This document shows positions 23,713 to 35,894 of a stretch of DNA of 64,000 nucleotides, one piece after another (the stretch's first letter is position 1; each line of letters starts with the position of its first letter). Source of the DNA: Daldinia sp. FL1419 (taxonomy: Eukaryota; Ascomycota; Sordariomycetes; Xylariales; Hypoxylaceae). The DNA is taken from positions 62,001-126,000 of the forward strand of contig MU623364.1 in NCBI GenBank assembly GCA_025201765.1. Reading direction: 5' to 3'. The notes beneath the pieces are model-generated. The model was not told the origin of the DNA. It searched no databases and saw only the letters and a program-made list of their open reading frames with translations. Made by a program: the position numbers and the translations under genes.

Positions 23713-24428
23713 TTACAGAGCGATGTTGCCTTTGTTCCTACTACCTATCACGTCGTCGACGAGACCGTTCCATAGACCCGTAAGCATGCTCTGCTCTTGC
23801 TCGGGTTGCGCTTCCTCGTGGACGAACTTTAGCTCGACACCGTCGATGCCCATGCCTTCTACCTCGGTAAGGGCAGAGGGGGACACGAGCTCTGGGTTGG
23901 CAGCAACAATGCTAATTTGGGCGGGAGCAACAGGGCCATCCGTTGTCTCGGGGGTGTGGTGGGTGGCGAAGTTGTCGGGGAGTAGAGGAACACGGAGGTG
24001 AGCAAAAGGATCGCTAGCCGAGTTCTCAAGGGCGGCCGAGCCTGGGAAGAAGATGTGGTCCATCGTGTTGACATCGGCCTGGGTAGCTTGGGTAGCACTT
24101 GAGGCGAAGCTCTGCATTAGTCGCATTGTGCGAGGAGGAGGGTGAGGTCGGTTTGATGATCGCGTGTATAGGTGACGAGAATGCTGATTGGTTGTTAGTC
24201 ACTTGTAAGTCCCTTCCTGAAGCCAACGAACGCGAGGTTCGGGTCGTGTTTACTTACGTCAGGATCTATATTCCTCTCCTTGAGGAGGTCTGCATATTTC
24301 CTCGATAGGGGGGCAGCATTTTTGGAAGTAGTAAGTAATGTGTTGGACTTTGGCACAGAAGCCGTAGCTGTGGTGCTAATTGAGCGAATGAGCTTGGAAG
24401 CCGGAGCTGTAAGACGGGGACCAGTCAT
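23713..24428 (-). CDS. Small conserved fungal protein, probably mitochondrial
   Basis: I do not recognise a named domain. The CDS is complement(23713..24111, 24258..24428), one 146 nt intron, 189 residues. The ATG at 24,428 is the first in frame; an upstream TTG is ignored. The N-terminus (MTGPRLTAPASKLIRSIS and onward) is rich in Arg, Lys, Ser and Thr with no acidic residue in the first 45, which suggests a mitochondrial presequence. It is followed by LSRKYADLLKERNIDPD, which joins in phase to SFASSATQATQADVNTMDHI after the intron. The rest is acidic and proline-containing with no membrane segment. The sequence looks conserved rather than random, and the exon junction is clean. Function is unknown. 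Confidence 0.75.
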
Positions 24429-26514
24429 GTTTGGTTGTAAGGTAGGTAGCTCTGATGCACGGACCGACAGAGACAAAGTTTGGAGAAGCTGAGATGACTT
24501 TTAAATTATTGGAGAGTTCAATGGCTCGATACCAAAGGTAGAAAAGGGTAGAAAAGAGAAATAAAGGAAGTAAAAGAGGAGGGGGAGTATGGGACGATTA
24601 AGAGTAAAATAGGTACGATAGAGGTACGATGGGCTGGATGAGTGAGTACCCTTGGTTGATTGTTGAGAGGGATCGGAGGTCCGGGGTATAGGATAGGACG
24701 AAGAGGTGGCAGGGTGAGCTGACAAGGACCTGGTTTATCTGCTGCTATGAAGAGTACGAGAGGTATGAGAGGTATCCGTATGCATACACTATCTACCACT
24801 ACCGACTCCGTAATGTATGCTTGTTACACGCTTTGCTGCGTGCTTGCTGTATATGCTTGCTGTATGCCAGTAGAATGCACGAACGGCGGGGGACGGGACG
24901 ATCTTGTTTCCTATTCGACAGCCTTGATTCGTCCGGGACAGGATAGTACCCTAGATAGTACCATACAATAACCCTTCTACCACCCTCGACCACCCTCGGA
25001 CCACCCTTAGCCAGCCCTCGGTCATCCATCTACTAAAACGAGTAAGTCGGATATAAAGAGCCAAGGGCGGCAGATGGAGCTTCTCTCGCCTTGCTTCCAA
25101 GAAGCTTGCGTAGTCCAAACTAAAACCCATGTAGCCATGCTTCTTCGATGCTAGAAAGCATTGAAGCATTGAGAAGCAGTGAAGCTGACGGGTCAGGCGG
25201 CCTCATTACCCAGAATCTAACCGGTTAGTGTACTTGTTTATACGCCATAAGGCTACTAATATTGGACCCGTGGATCATCTTGCCAAGATCCATAGTGGTG
25301 GTGGGCTTATTAGACAAGTGTTTAAAACGGCCAAGGTGCGAATTCCTAGCTGACTACTAGTAGTAGCTGCAAGCTCGCGAGTCAACCGTACATACTAAGT
25401 TAGGTATGTAACAGGTTTAGCATCAGAAAAGCGGTGGCACGATGGTGCTGTAACTGATATTCAAACTCGCCTACGAGCGTACCTGGGATTAGTTTGGGAA
25501 CCATGTAACGATTTCGGCACGATATGCCTGTCCATCTTGTAAATCCTGCACATCTCTCTCGAAAAAGGAAAGAAAAAAGAAAAAGAAAAAAAAAAGAAAA
25601 AAAAAGAAAAAGGAAAAATAGGTGTTAATGGAACTGCCAAGACTATGACCAGCATCTCGAAGATCTCTAATGGGTCATATTCTTCGTCGGGGAAGGCGAT
25701 AGGAGACCCAATAGGGATTCGCGTAATTGGGGGGAGCTTTCCACTGGAAACCCCTGGAAAGCCTTCACTGACAGCTCTTGCAGCTTTCCCCTACTCCCCC
25801 TGTTCTCCCACCCGTTGAGAAGCGGAGCTTTTGTAAAAAGAACCACTAACCTTACAGAGGTACGCTACGGTATACGCTACAGTACCTATCGTACACTACC
25901 GAGCCAAATTACCCCAGATAACGATCCGTATCATCCCCGGTGAACCTATAGCCCTATCCGGTTTAGTGCCTTCACCAACAAAACCCCAAGTCGAATCATT
26001 TTTCGTCTCGTCTCCCATTTCGAGTAAAGTTTACAACGCCCGTTTTCTTGGCGTCAGTTCTAGAAGAAAGCTTGCTATGTATGTAATTATGTTCCCCTGA
26101 ACAGCCGCCCTGAATCTGCCAACGAAAAAGGAGGTCTATCGTTATCTGCTGATATGAATCTGCCGTAGGGCGGAAGATGGCTTTTCGAATTCTTAATCAA
26201 GACGGGATGGGAGAGCTGCGAGTTAATATAATCGCGATGAGGTAGGTATCACAGATTAAAACAACAACAATAATATTAATTGTAATATATAAACAGCACT
26301 AACTACATAGTAGAGAGATAACAAAAGGTGCAAAGTACGGGTTTAAGTATCGGCGATAGTGCATATCTGAGATACATAGGTAGTACCTAGGTACTCCGGG
26401 TACTAACCGACGATGCGCGACATCCATGGTAAGCCAACCGAGAAGCCAACCGAGATGGCGTTTTATCTCGTTACAAATAATGCAACGCCTGAGTTGTCCT
26501 ACATACCACATACC
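24429..26514. other. Intergenic region, no supported gene
   Basis: Promoter of the small mitochondrial-type gene lies at the left. An A-rich tract of AAAGAAAA units lies at about 25,560-25,617. A TACCTAGGTACT element lies near 26,383-26,395. Frames such as 24,518-24,799 (-) are low-complexity Pro/Leu/Ser runs. Confidence 0.55.
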
Positions 26515-26775
26515 TTAGCAAGTGGGTGACAAATTAATTTGCAGATTCCTACTCATTCCACTAACACTTACATTTATACCTATTATTAATTTCAATATCA
26601 AACTGAACGTATAATATTGAAAGAAAATTATAAAAATATTTCTAGCTTTTTAATATTAAGCACATAATTTCAAAATTAAATTCGAATATTAGGTGCTATA
26701 AAATACTTCTTTAAAGTTGAAGTATATGTTAAGGAGATTCAAAGTATGTAAATTTTTTTGTCACCCACTTGCTTA
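26515..26775. mobile_element. Non-autonomous DNA transposon (MITE), 255 bp, with TIRs and TTA duplication
   Basis: Terminal inverted repeats begin GCAAGTGGGTGACAAA at 26,518 and its exact reverse complement ends at 26,772. Allowing three mismatches the arms extend to about 26 bp. The element is flanked on both sides by TTA (26,515-26,517 and 26,773-26,775), a probable target-site duplication. The interior is very AT-rich and has no coding capacity. A 3 bp TTA duplication fits PIF/Harbinger; if only TA is duplicated, Tc1/mariner is possible. The TIR also loosely resembles the Fusarium mimp ends (from memory). Confidence 0.82.
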
Positions 26776-28063
26776 GTTATACCATTCAAACACTAACTAC
26801 CTAACCAGAGTCCAATTGGGTTCATCAACTCGAGACCCTATCTAAAGGCGTCAATGGTTGTTTTTTTTTTCTAGTCGTAACCAATTGGTCCGGGTCTAGA
26901 CAAAGTCGTAGATTACGTCGCCAGCGAAGACAACCATGGACCCCGTGGTATTGGTGTGAGCGGCGATGGGAATAAACTACAGATGAACCTTAGGTTGGAT
27001 CCATGTGGGCGCCCGTCGGGAGCGACATGCATCCAAACCTAATCTCGTAGGACTTTTTACTGGGTTAATAATTTAGATGCGTCGGGCGTGCTCTCGGACG
27101 TTGTGACTTCTACACTAAACAGACCACCGGTAGAGATGCTGCAGAAGTTTGATAAAAATATCCTTGATGGATCCTTTGGTTACGTGGTACGTCAGCTCAG
27201 CGCAGCCAATACCGGCCTGTGATATTTACCAGTCTCGCTTATATACTTCACACCTGATAAGATCAGACGAGAAGGCTTAGTTAACTATAAGTTATTACGG
27301 GTTTCCCATCGAGGACACTAACGCCTCGTAAGCCTTATTACGTCGGCAGACACCAATGGTCCGTCGGCGTGTGCAAAAATCTTACCCGACGAAGAAATCC
27401 GAAGGATGGCGCCGTGGGAATAGTGGCCTAGGTTAGGAGCCTACAGTACTAACCTAGGAGCGTATCCATTGCGGCATTTCTCTGTGCGTCTAATAAAACA
27501 GCGAATATCCCCACCGGCAAAGTCACGACCCTAAACCAGGCAGCTCGGTCGTAACTCGAAGCGAGTCATGCAAGATTCCTGTGTTATTCTTAGCTTATTC
27601 GCCATACGGCTCGGGGTCTGGGTCTCCCCAACATATGCCATCCAACTAATAAACGCATCGTAGCAACTTTCTCTTATCATTCCTACCATAGCATACCTAC
27701 TCGATGCATCCGATCTTGGTTGGTTTATAGCTCCTTACTTAGTCGATAGCAACGTAGTCACGCACGGGTCTGGCCGGGCACGAGATAACAAAAGACTATA
27801 TACTACAAAATGCGCACATGCACATTCTAACCTGGTTCCTCTAAGTTAGTAGACTCAAGGAGATAATGCTATGCCGTCTATCGCCGTTCCCACGTCGTAA
27901 CTCATGAGTTCCCACATAATGCTTCCTAGATAGGTATCCATGATCCTACCAGTTACTAGGTAGTCCATCCTAAACCGACCCTTCGTCCGCCCGCCTTTCC
28001 CATAAGTCTAACCGGATATCATAATACAGCAATAACAGACCCCCTAGTCTTAACCTCTCAATT
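26776..28063. other. Intergenic region, no supported gene
   Basis: No frame with a recognisable domain occurs on either strand. GC content is higher than inside the neighbouring MITE. Nothing else is recognised. Confidence 0.5.
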
Positions 28064-29819
28064 TCACTTGCTGACACTCGACTTCAAATTCTTGGGCTTC
28101 AATTTCGCACCGCGGGTCCAGACGCCTTGGAAGTTGTTCGTCCAGTTCTTGTCAACTGCTAGGTAAACCAGCAAACTGATAGGGATAGCGACGCAGAAGT
28201 AGACCCAGATCGTCTGGGTGAGTTCCGAAAGGTTAGTCGACATGCTGAAGAAGCTAGAGACGAAACTAAGGGGCGCGAATATCACGGCCAAGTATGTCAA
28301 CCGACCCAGGGTTTTATTTTGTTCGATTGCGCGCCGACTCTCTTCGATTGCGGCTACGGCCGTGGCAACTGCCGCAATACGCTCTGTGCGAGATAGGAGA
28401 TCTTGTATATGGTTAGCAACGATATCGAAATCCTTCTCTAAGCCGTCGATGCAGTCCGACCGGGCGGAACCGCGTTCGGATTTGGGGAAAAGCTTTGCGT
28501 GAGTATCGGCAACCATGGCCTTGTATATTGGAAGCCGCCGCCGCCATGTGTGAAGCTTCTTAAGTGACATGTTGAAGTTGATGGATTCTTGCTGAAGTTG
28601 CTGCTTCTGCATACCGTACCACTCGGGGCTCTCGATTTCCCATTCGATTTGACCTAGTCGTGCGGTGATATAACGGCTCAGAGTTAACCACTTGCAGCGA
28701 CTAGGGTTAGCGTGTCTGTTCTCTACGTGTTTACTGCCCCGTAGCCTTGAACTAATCCCGAAAGCGTGAAGCCTCGCGTTATAGGAGGTGTGTAAAGTCG
28801 CACGATGGAGGCGACTGAATAATTATAGGATAAAGGAATCACACTTACCTCTGCACATATGATCTCCAGAATGCAAAAAGACATGGCCCTCGGGTTATTC
28901 TCGATCGCATCAATGTTCTTCTGCGATGTCTGTCGGATCCAGAATATTAGATCTTCGAAGAGCGTTGTTTTAGGCGGTGCCTCGTAGCGCGTCTGGCTTT
29001 TAGGGGTTGGCGAATTTCTGAAAGGTCGATACCCTCTCCAAAGGGGATATCCCTCTGTTATGGAAGGGTCGATAAGTAGGACCCCTATATTCATATGTTA
29101 AATGAATTTGGTATTTAGGTTGTGTATGATATGATAAAGACTCACCAATAGCCTGTTGGCTAGCTGTAGCTGGTCTGATCCACAGGGATGCCTTGCTTCT
29201 AACAAGAGCGACTGTGGCCCGTTTATCGTCGAAAGGGGATTCGTGCTCGTTATCCGAATCAAGCCGTCGAAGTACGTTAAACATCCCGGCTTGCCGATGG
29301 GCTTCCTCCAAGTCCTCCACCGTTTTAAAGTATCGTGGTTGCGTATAAGTCAGGTGGAAATATGGCCGATCCCGCGAAACTATATCGAGATCGGGAAGCT
29401 CAACCCACGGATCACGAGTGTTGTACCACGTGTAGTCGTTGATATGCTCTCTAAAGAAAAGGGGATCGATATCAAGCTTGGTGCCGAGATTTTCGACAAC
29501 ATCCCGCGAAAGGTCTTCTACTACATACAATCGACTGACGCCTGGTACGGCCTGCTGATCCAGACTTTGAGCTAGACTCTCTGGGGTCTTGATATAATTG
29601 ATGATCGGAGCTGGCTGGCCTGAGATCAAGTCAATAGCTGCGATATTGGTCCTTCTCGCTCTCTCTGTCTGAATCTCGTTTAATCTATGGGGGCTCAATC
29701 CCCTAATAAGCTGCCATTTAGTAGGCGACGTCGTCACCTCCATCCATTGCGCAAGATACCGCAAATGAGGCCAGGCAGGAGATAACGATTTGATGTGTTG
29801 AAGATATGGATACGCGGCG
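28064..29819 (-). CDS. CorA-like (CorA/ZntB superfamily) membrane protein, 5' exon uncertain
   Basis: This is a putative divalent-cation transporter relative, common in filamentous fungi and of unproven function. The exons are complement(28064..28690, 28849..29084, 29146..29819), 511 complete codons. Conserved segments include SRLYVVEDLSRDVVENLG, KLDIDPLFFREHINDY, YNTRDPWVELPDLD, RATVALVRSKASLWIRP and, across intron 61 nt, VLLIDPSITEGYPLWRGY. ENPRAM-like NNPRAMSFCILEIICAE joins WLTLSRYITARLGQIEWEIE over a 158 nt intron. Two C-terminal membrane helices follow (LTYLAVIFAPLSFVSSFFSM and IWVYFCVAIPISLLVYLAV). The CorA GMN loop motif is absent; SMS stands at that place. The first exon starts at an acceptor at 29,819, and I could not find a clean upstream donor. 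Confidence 0.82.
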
Positions 29820-29834
29820 CTTCAAGTTTATTAG

Positions 29835-30077
29835 CTACATGTCTGTTAGGCGTGTGCGTCTTTGAGAGAAGACAAACGGAGCAATTTCCCAATCCTGTTC
29901 GTATTGGCATGGTACATCATCGTATATATCTCCATTGAAATAGTCGTCGTATTTCGGTATACGGCTAAGAAGCCTTCGGTCCGGAATCAAGCCATTGGGA
30001 TCCATTTCGTCCTTTTTGTGGACAGCAATACGCGCGCTGTCGTTATTCAACTCTTTATCTGATCCGGGTTGCCACAT
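29835..30077 (-). CDS. Candidate first exon of the CorA-like gene (or decayed 5' part)
   Basis: An ATG-started frame of 80 codons (MWQPGSDKELNNDSARIAVH through DWEIAPFVFSQRRTRLTDM) ends in a stop only 15 nt before the acceptor of the next exon. Its composition is protein-like. No GT donor in the required phase lies near its end, so either the join is earlier, a one-base shift has broken the gene, or the frame is unrelated. Function is not inferable. Confidence 0.35.
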   Translation of the reverse strand: MWQPGSDKELNNDSARIAVHKKDEMDPNGLIPDRRLLSRIPKYDDYFNGDIYDDVPCQYEQDWEIAPFVFSQRRTRLTDM

Positions 30078-31108
30078 AACTCTCGTCTTCTAAACGTAAA
30101 TAAATCTAATAGTCTGAAGTCCTCCACAAGTTACAAGTACTCAGCCGAGACAATTACCTAGTGATATAAGAAAAAATCAAACAAAGATTAGGAAGGGGAC
30201 CCTCTAGAACCAAAATGGAGAAGATGAGAAATGACTTAGACATATATGTATGTGATAGGTATAATCTAACAGCTGAATCTACCGTTTCATCTTTCGATGT
30301 TTGTTAAGCGGGTCTCGATCTGCGAAGACTGACAAACAAAAACCTTGACTAGCAGAAGCCAGCAGCCAGCAGAAGCCTGCGCCACACCTGAAACGAGGCT
30401 CTCGATGTTACATCGCATGTAAATAAAACCTATCATCTGCAAGTGATCGAGGCTGAGCCTTCTTTTACGCGATAGCCCCTAGCTGTAGGCTTCGAGGCGT
30501 ATTTTGTTCCTTTCTCTTTTTTTTCTTGCTCGAGGGAACCGATTCGGTGAGGCTCATGGAATAATCATCATCACGAAAGATAAATAGAGGCGTCGAATCG
30601 AACCGGCCCACGACGCATCCCGTGAGAATTAATTCTCGCAATAAGACATGTCGTACCACACCTTTCAAAAATGTTTGCTTCTTGTGATATGTAAATTATC
30701 ATATTTGCTCCATTCAAAGGCAAGGAAGTACCTAGAATGAAGGATGGAGAATGGATCAAAACTCTCCGCGGATGCAGAAATGCGCCTGGCTTACGAATCA
30801 GACGCAAGTTACTGCTTCATTGCAACAAATAAAAAAAAAAGGGTCGAATTCAACGGAATGGTATACTGTCCCTAATGCCCCCTAACGCCAAGTGCTGTGA
30901 ACCTACATTTCCCAAGCCGACGACCTGTCCTGCCCAATGCTTGCTGCCAAATGTCGATCGCAACAATGATCGACTGAGGCCAAAACACATATGCGACTTT
31001 CCTGCTAATGAGGTTTGTTTGCGACCTGTCTTTTCGGATCTGCATCATACCACAGGCCAAAATATCTCAACCCTACCGCTTCGAAATTAATAGACAACCC
31101 CTCCCTGT
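30078..31108. other. Intergenic region, no supported gene
   Basis: The region separates the CorA-like gene from ICE2, both on the minus strand, so it holds the CorA-like promoter and the ICE2 3' flank. A GCCAGCAGAA-type short direct repeat occurs near 30,356-30,378. No domain-bearing frame is seen. Confidence 0.55.
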
Positions 31109-32492
31109 CTAGTCCGTCTTCCAATGGTTTACTAGGCCGCTGTCCGAATCGTCACTACCTAGATATAACTCGATAGCGTAAAGACTCATTGTAGCGGCAA
31201 CGTTAAACCAACGCCAAGTATTACCTCCCGCATCACCATGTCGGAGCGTCCAGCCTTCCTCGCCACCGCTGGCGGAAAAATGTTGAAGTAATAGGCTTGT
31301 GTAGACGGCAATGAGGATCGAAGGCGAGAACCACGAGAGGAAGCCTAAGATACGATTCGCCTCGTCCGAATCGTCTAATGAAGGTTCTTGTAGCAGAGCA
31401 CGCGCACCTGATTCTCGTACTGCTGGAATAATACGAGTTGCGCAGTAGAAAACAATCAGTCGGTAAGTTAGAGAGATCATGACGGATGGAGCGATAGTTT
31501 GGAATGCGGCGTGGAGGAAACTAAAAGAAGAGTACACTGCTTCGGGTAACAAATTAAAGAGGTGGACGAGAGTTGAGTAGCTCGCCATGATAATGGGCGG
31601 TAGTGGGGGAAACTCGGGTTGATTCGCAGCTTGCTCTGCTGCCGCAGCTTGAGCTTCCGGTGACTGAACGTAGTCGGTGAATATCTGATAGACGCATAGA
31701 ACAATATAGGCGAATAATAAAGACGACTCGACGGGATTACCGCGGCCGGATAGAATGCCTATGGCACATAGGAAAACTGCAGAAGTAACAGTTACGCCGA
31801 TGAGGGTTGCATCGATATTGCTGATAGAGGGGAACAAAGCGACCCGCCATAAGAAGTAGACGGCGCTAGCAATGATAGAAGCGGATAGGATCAAGAGAAT
31901 AAGCTAATACATGTCAGCGGTTAGGAAAAAGAAAGGGAAAAGGATAGATATAACATAAGCAACTACTTACAACCCATGTATCACTTCTTCCCCGGTTGAC
32001 AAGCCATCTCGAGATTTGACCTGCGGCTTGGATAACTAACAAGGTACAAAAGCCCTCAGCGAGTTGGAAGACGGGACTCGAATAACGCAGCGTCTTGTCC
32101 CAAGTCCCCAGGGTAACCGACTCTACCAAACCGCCATTACCAAAGAACCAATCGGTCCACGTAGAGGGTTTTTGACCACCGAATCCACCGATTGTCCGGG
32201 ATACCCAGTCGGTGCTGTTGGCATCAACAGCAAAGTTGTGCAGAGACCATATCAACAAGGTCGGAATCACAACCCACTGGGAAGATTGAAGGAACCTCGA
32301 AACAACCCAGCCTATGCGCGAGTTTTCGGGGGCAACGAGCTTGACGGCACTGTACGCCAGGTAGAAACCAAAGAGCGACAGGCTGTAAGCCAGGCCGCTA
32401 TCACGTCCGCCTACATCGAAGGAAATGGGTATTGATAGGACGATGGTCAACAGGAAGACGGAGCTGGAGACGATGCGAAAAAACCACCACAT
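31109..32492 (-). CDS. ICE2: ICE2 family ER membrane protein
   Basis: This is a polytopic endoplasmic-reticulum protein that in yeast supports cortical ER inheritance and phospholipid/lipid-droplet balance. The CDS is complement(31109..31903, 31971..32492), one 67 nt intron, 438 residues. It starts at the ATG at 32,492 (MWWFFRIVSSSVFLLTIVLS). The protein is largely hydrophobic with about eight to ten membrane segments, for example YSLSLFGFYLAYSAVKLV, VVIPTLLIWSLHNFAV and IDATLIGVTVTSAVFLCAIG. The splice joins SDTWV to LILLILSASII in phase. The C-terminus reads MSLYAIELYLG and ends VNHWKTD, which I recall as typical of fungal ICE2. Length agrees with the family. Confidence 0.88.
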
Positions 32493-34796
32493 GGGCGCGA
32501 TGGTAGTGGCTGCTGCCGCGCCGAGGTAGCGAGGCTTTCAGCCAGGGCTGTGAATTTTTAAATGGTAGTCGGTTTCGTCTTTCGGAGGATGCCGTGAACG
32601 ATTTCCGTGTGAAAGGTTGACGAAAGTTGGCCGGCGACGGTTGGATTGAATGTCTCTTTCACCCTCGGACGTGTATACCAATGTGTATACCAATATGTTT
32701 TAAATTCGCGGGGTCATCGGCGATGGGAATTATGGATGGCTAATAAAGAATCGTCGCGTCGAGAAGAGGGGCTCAGCTGTCTTGTTCTTCCCTAGCCGGG
32801 CGAGTTTCCAAACCAAGGTTTTTTTTTTATTTGAATTTTGATCAAGGTGGCCCTAATCGAGCTAGGTACTAACACTATTCTTTACCCCCCGGACCTTCCT
32901 TTGCACTTGTCAGAACTGCACCTGCCAGCTGGCTTATCGCTTATCGGCACGTGGCTGAAATCGGCGCTCGAATGTTAACCCTGGGACCTACGGAAACTTG
33001 CTGTTGTCAGGTATTAACGTTATTCTCTGCCTTGGCCGTTTTCGTTTCTCACCCGACATAAGAAAGAAATAAAAAAAAGATTAAAAATCTTTAAGGGTTT
33101 AAAGGAAGTCTGTCTAAAGAAATCTAGACGAAAATAGATAATAATTGTCGAAAGCCTATTACAGTTGGAATCATTATTTAGAATTTTACCAAGTGCACCG
33201 GATGGACAACCCTACATCTTTTTCTCAAAACGGTCTTGTTAGTCAGTCCAACAGACTGAAAAAAGGTATGTGCTGCCAAAAAGGTCGCGTATACATGATG
33301 CATGTACATCCTGTACATCCTGACCATCCCATCACTCATCGACTCAGGCAATGGCGCAAGGAACGGGGGACAGTTGGGTTACGTAAGTTCAGTTGGAAAA
33401 AAAACCACAATTAATTACCTGCAAGCTTAATCATTCACCGCCCTTGTCACATCAGCCCAGCCTAGCCCCCTCTACCCTGTCACGACCCCTTGCCCCTCTT
33501 TGAGCTTCAACGCACATATCGTCATATCCTTACGCGTATGTATGTAACTACTAGTTAATGTAGGTGACTATGTCCCTCTTCTGTCACATGGCTTGATTTT
33601 GATCTTATCAATCTATTCAAATCTCCAAGAATTAATTCTAATTCTACTGACTGTAATTGACATGCATCATAGATAAATAATCCTAACGGATAAAGACACT
33701 GTACACGTGCGAACGATCAAATATTCACTTGCAATGATAGCATAACTGCTAATGCAGGAGTTCTATGTATCATAGTATGACCAATACTTTTTTATACACC
33801 GACTACATAATTGATGATATGATGGACGTTATTGTGTAATTCAAGTAACAGCTTGACGATAGGGGCTATCTTGCTTAGGGCATATTATGTACAACAGACT
33901 ATTATATTCCACAACCTCAAGCTTAGATCCGTCGGAATAACTACCTAACCAAGGTAATTGTCGTTAAAAAAGCCGTAGCAATAGCAACGGGCCGGATAGT
34001 AAAAGCTTTAACTATACGCTTCCCATTGATCTTCCGGAGTTCCCTGGTTTAAGACTGTGCTTCCGATAGCTTCGGCTTTTGTTCAAGAACGGCTTATTGA
34101 TCCGGTTGGGTTCTACTATGCACAGGACACAGATTATTCTAGCCTATAAATTACTAAATTACTAACTAACCAGAGTATAAGCTCCTGGATCGGCGAATTG
34201 ACCGCCTTTTCAGCTGCCACTCACACGATGTGGCTGCATACACGCCGCAAAAGCGTATTGAGAGAGTTTTACTACAAATATAGATTTACAACGAATAGGG
34301 GGGGCTGCGATTTGAAGCCTTTACGCTATTGAATATCCTCCCCAAGTGGGAGACTTGGAGTAGTTAGAAAAGAAAGAGGGATATATACCAACCTACCTAT
34401 ATTTGTATGTTGTTATATAATCAAATTCTTCCTCTACGCCTACAAATCCTTAGACTTCGGTTAACAAAAAAGCATTTATACAACAAGGACCAGATTTAAA
34501 TACCAATTTCACCATAGTATAGGAAAAGATGAATTAGTGGCATAGCCATGCTAATCTAGACTACGTTACGCGTGAGAACCATAGCGCCGACGGCCGCGCA
34601 ATGTAAATGTACGCCCCTTAGCTCGCGGACGGAGGGGAATAGGAGAATGAACCTAATCTAGATGGTATCCGTTGCTCTACACTCTTCCATATGCCCCAAA
34701 TGCCTCTAAAGTCAAGAATGAAGACTCAAAAATGGAACCACACATGCTGGGACCATAACGCCGGGCTACCCTCTCGATATGACATTCCAAGGACTT
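32493..34796. other. Intergenic region, no supported gene
   Basis: The ICE2 promoter occupies the left few hundred bases. The rest is AT-rich and lacks any frame with a domain. A 4 nt-spaced ATGTACATCCTGTACATCC direct repeat occurs near 33,300-33,320. Confidence 0.55.
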
Positions 34797-35894
34797 TTAC
34801 TCCGTTCCATTGGCTCCTAGCTTTTCCTTACTCAAAGCCCACTCTACCGCCTCCAGTGCGTCCTTCGCCATATGCCACGGCTCATGCACCGGCACCTCGC
34901 CCGGAACATGGATACCCGTCTCGACGAGGATGCTCTTCCAGGAGTACCCGTAGCGAGAGCGATACTCGTTCGCGCCAACGATATCGCTGCGCGGGTTATC
35001 TCCCACCATATACACGGTGCTAACGCCCCGTCCGGGGTTCAGCTTCTCGGCATACTCGTTCAGCACCCTCTCGGCGTAGGTATACGTGAGCTCCGTCGGC
35101 TTCCCGATAAGCGTGTACTCGAGGTCCGCCTTGCCACACGTCTTCTCCTGCCAGACGCCCCGGAGCGCGGCCAAGAACCCGCCCTGCGCCAACCGCGGGA
35201 CCGGGTATTCGGTGCTCCACTCGAAGTCCGGGTTGCAGAAGAACAGCTTTGGTTGGCCGTCTTGCTGGAACCCGTGGTTAGGCAGGGATGCGTCGCCGTT
35301 CTTGGCCGATAGAGTGCCGATTACGCCCTTGGACGAGAGGAGCAGGTCCGTGACGATTTGAAGATCCAGACACCAGTCGCGCGGGGACGACCAGAACATG
35401 ATGGCGGCGATGGGCGTATTTCGTAGGATGTTGTTCTTGCGCCCGAATTTCTCGTGGTGGGACTTGGTTATCTCCGGGAATGGGTGGATGTATGGGTACT
35501 CGACCACTATATCCGATGATGTGATGACATTTTTGAAGCCATATGCGGCGGCCAAATCTCGAATCTGGTCTCCATGTGCGCCGAGGACTAGAACGGGTTT
35601 GTCGCCGTACTCGGATACGAGGTCATAGTAAGGGGTATGCGACTGGACAAATTGGCTTGCGTCGAGAGTGACGCCCAGTCTTCGGCCAAGTCTCTCGACT
35701 CGGCTTTGTTCGGTGTGTCCTCCGCCGTTGGTCAGGAAGATAAAGGGGTCGTTACGTTTCTGTAGCAATTGGATAGTTTCGCGAGCTCCCGGGATTATAT
35801 TCTCGCCTCTTATAAACACGCCGTCGATGTCAAACACAAACGCTGGTCGGCTGTTCTTGTTCTCGACACCATTTTCTATGTGCAATCCAAGCAT
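34797..35894 (-). CDS. HAD-superfamily hydrolase, CECR5/HDHD5-like (subfamily IIA)
   Basis: This is a probable phosphatase of the HAD IIA group, related to mitochondrial CECR5 proteins; the substrate is unknown. Four HAD motifs are visible: motif I FVFDIDGVFIRG, motif II FIFLTNGGGHTEQSR, the motif III lysine in LIGKPTELTYTYAE, and motif IV MVGDNPRSDIVGAN. The internal cap region contains VLVLGAHGDQIRDLA and IAAIMFWSSPRDWCLDLQIV. With the ATG at 35,894 the protein has 365 residues. The frame stays open upstream to about 36,038 with plausible protein (GNKLEAFRLLRAEA) but has no ATG there, so a short upstream exon with a mitochondrial leader may be missing from this model. Confidence 0.87.
   Translation of the reverse strand: MLGLHIENGVENKNSRPAFVFDIDGVFIRGENIIPGARETIQLLQKRNDPFIFLTNGGGHTEQSRVERLGRRLGVTLDASQFVQSHTPYYDLVSEYGDKPVLVLGAHGDQIRDLAAAYGFKNVITSSDIVVEYPYIHPFPEITKSHHEKFGRKNNILRNTPIAAIMFWSSPRDWCLDLQIVTDLLLSSKGVIGTLSAKNGDASLPNHGFQQDGQPKLFFCNPDFEWSTEYPVPRLAQGGFLAALRGVWQEKTCGKADLEYTLIGKPTELTYTYAERVLNEYAEKLNPGRGVSTVYMVGDNPRSDIVGANEYRSRYGYSWKSILVETGIHVPGEVPVHEPWHMAKDALEAVEWALSKEKLGANGTE

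Noticed and set aside
30585..30610. GGTTCGATTCG on the minus strand, resembling a tRNA B box
   Set aside because: The flanking bases do not form a T-arm, acceptor stem or anticodon arm.
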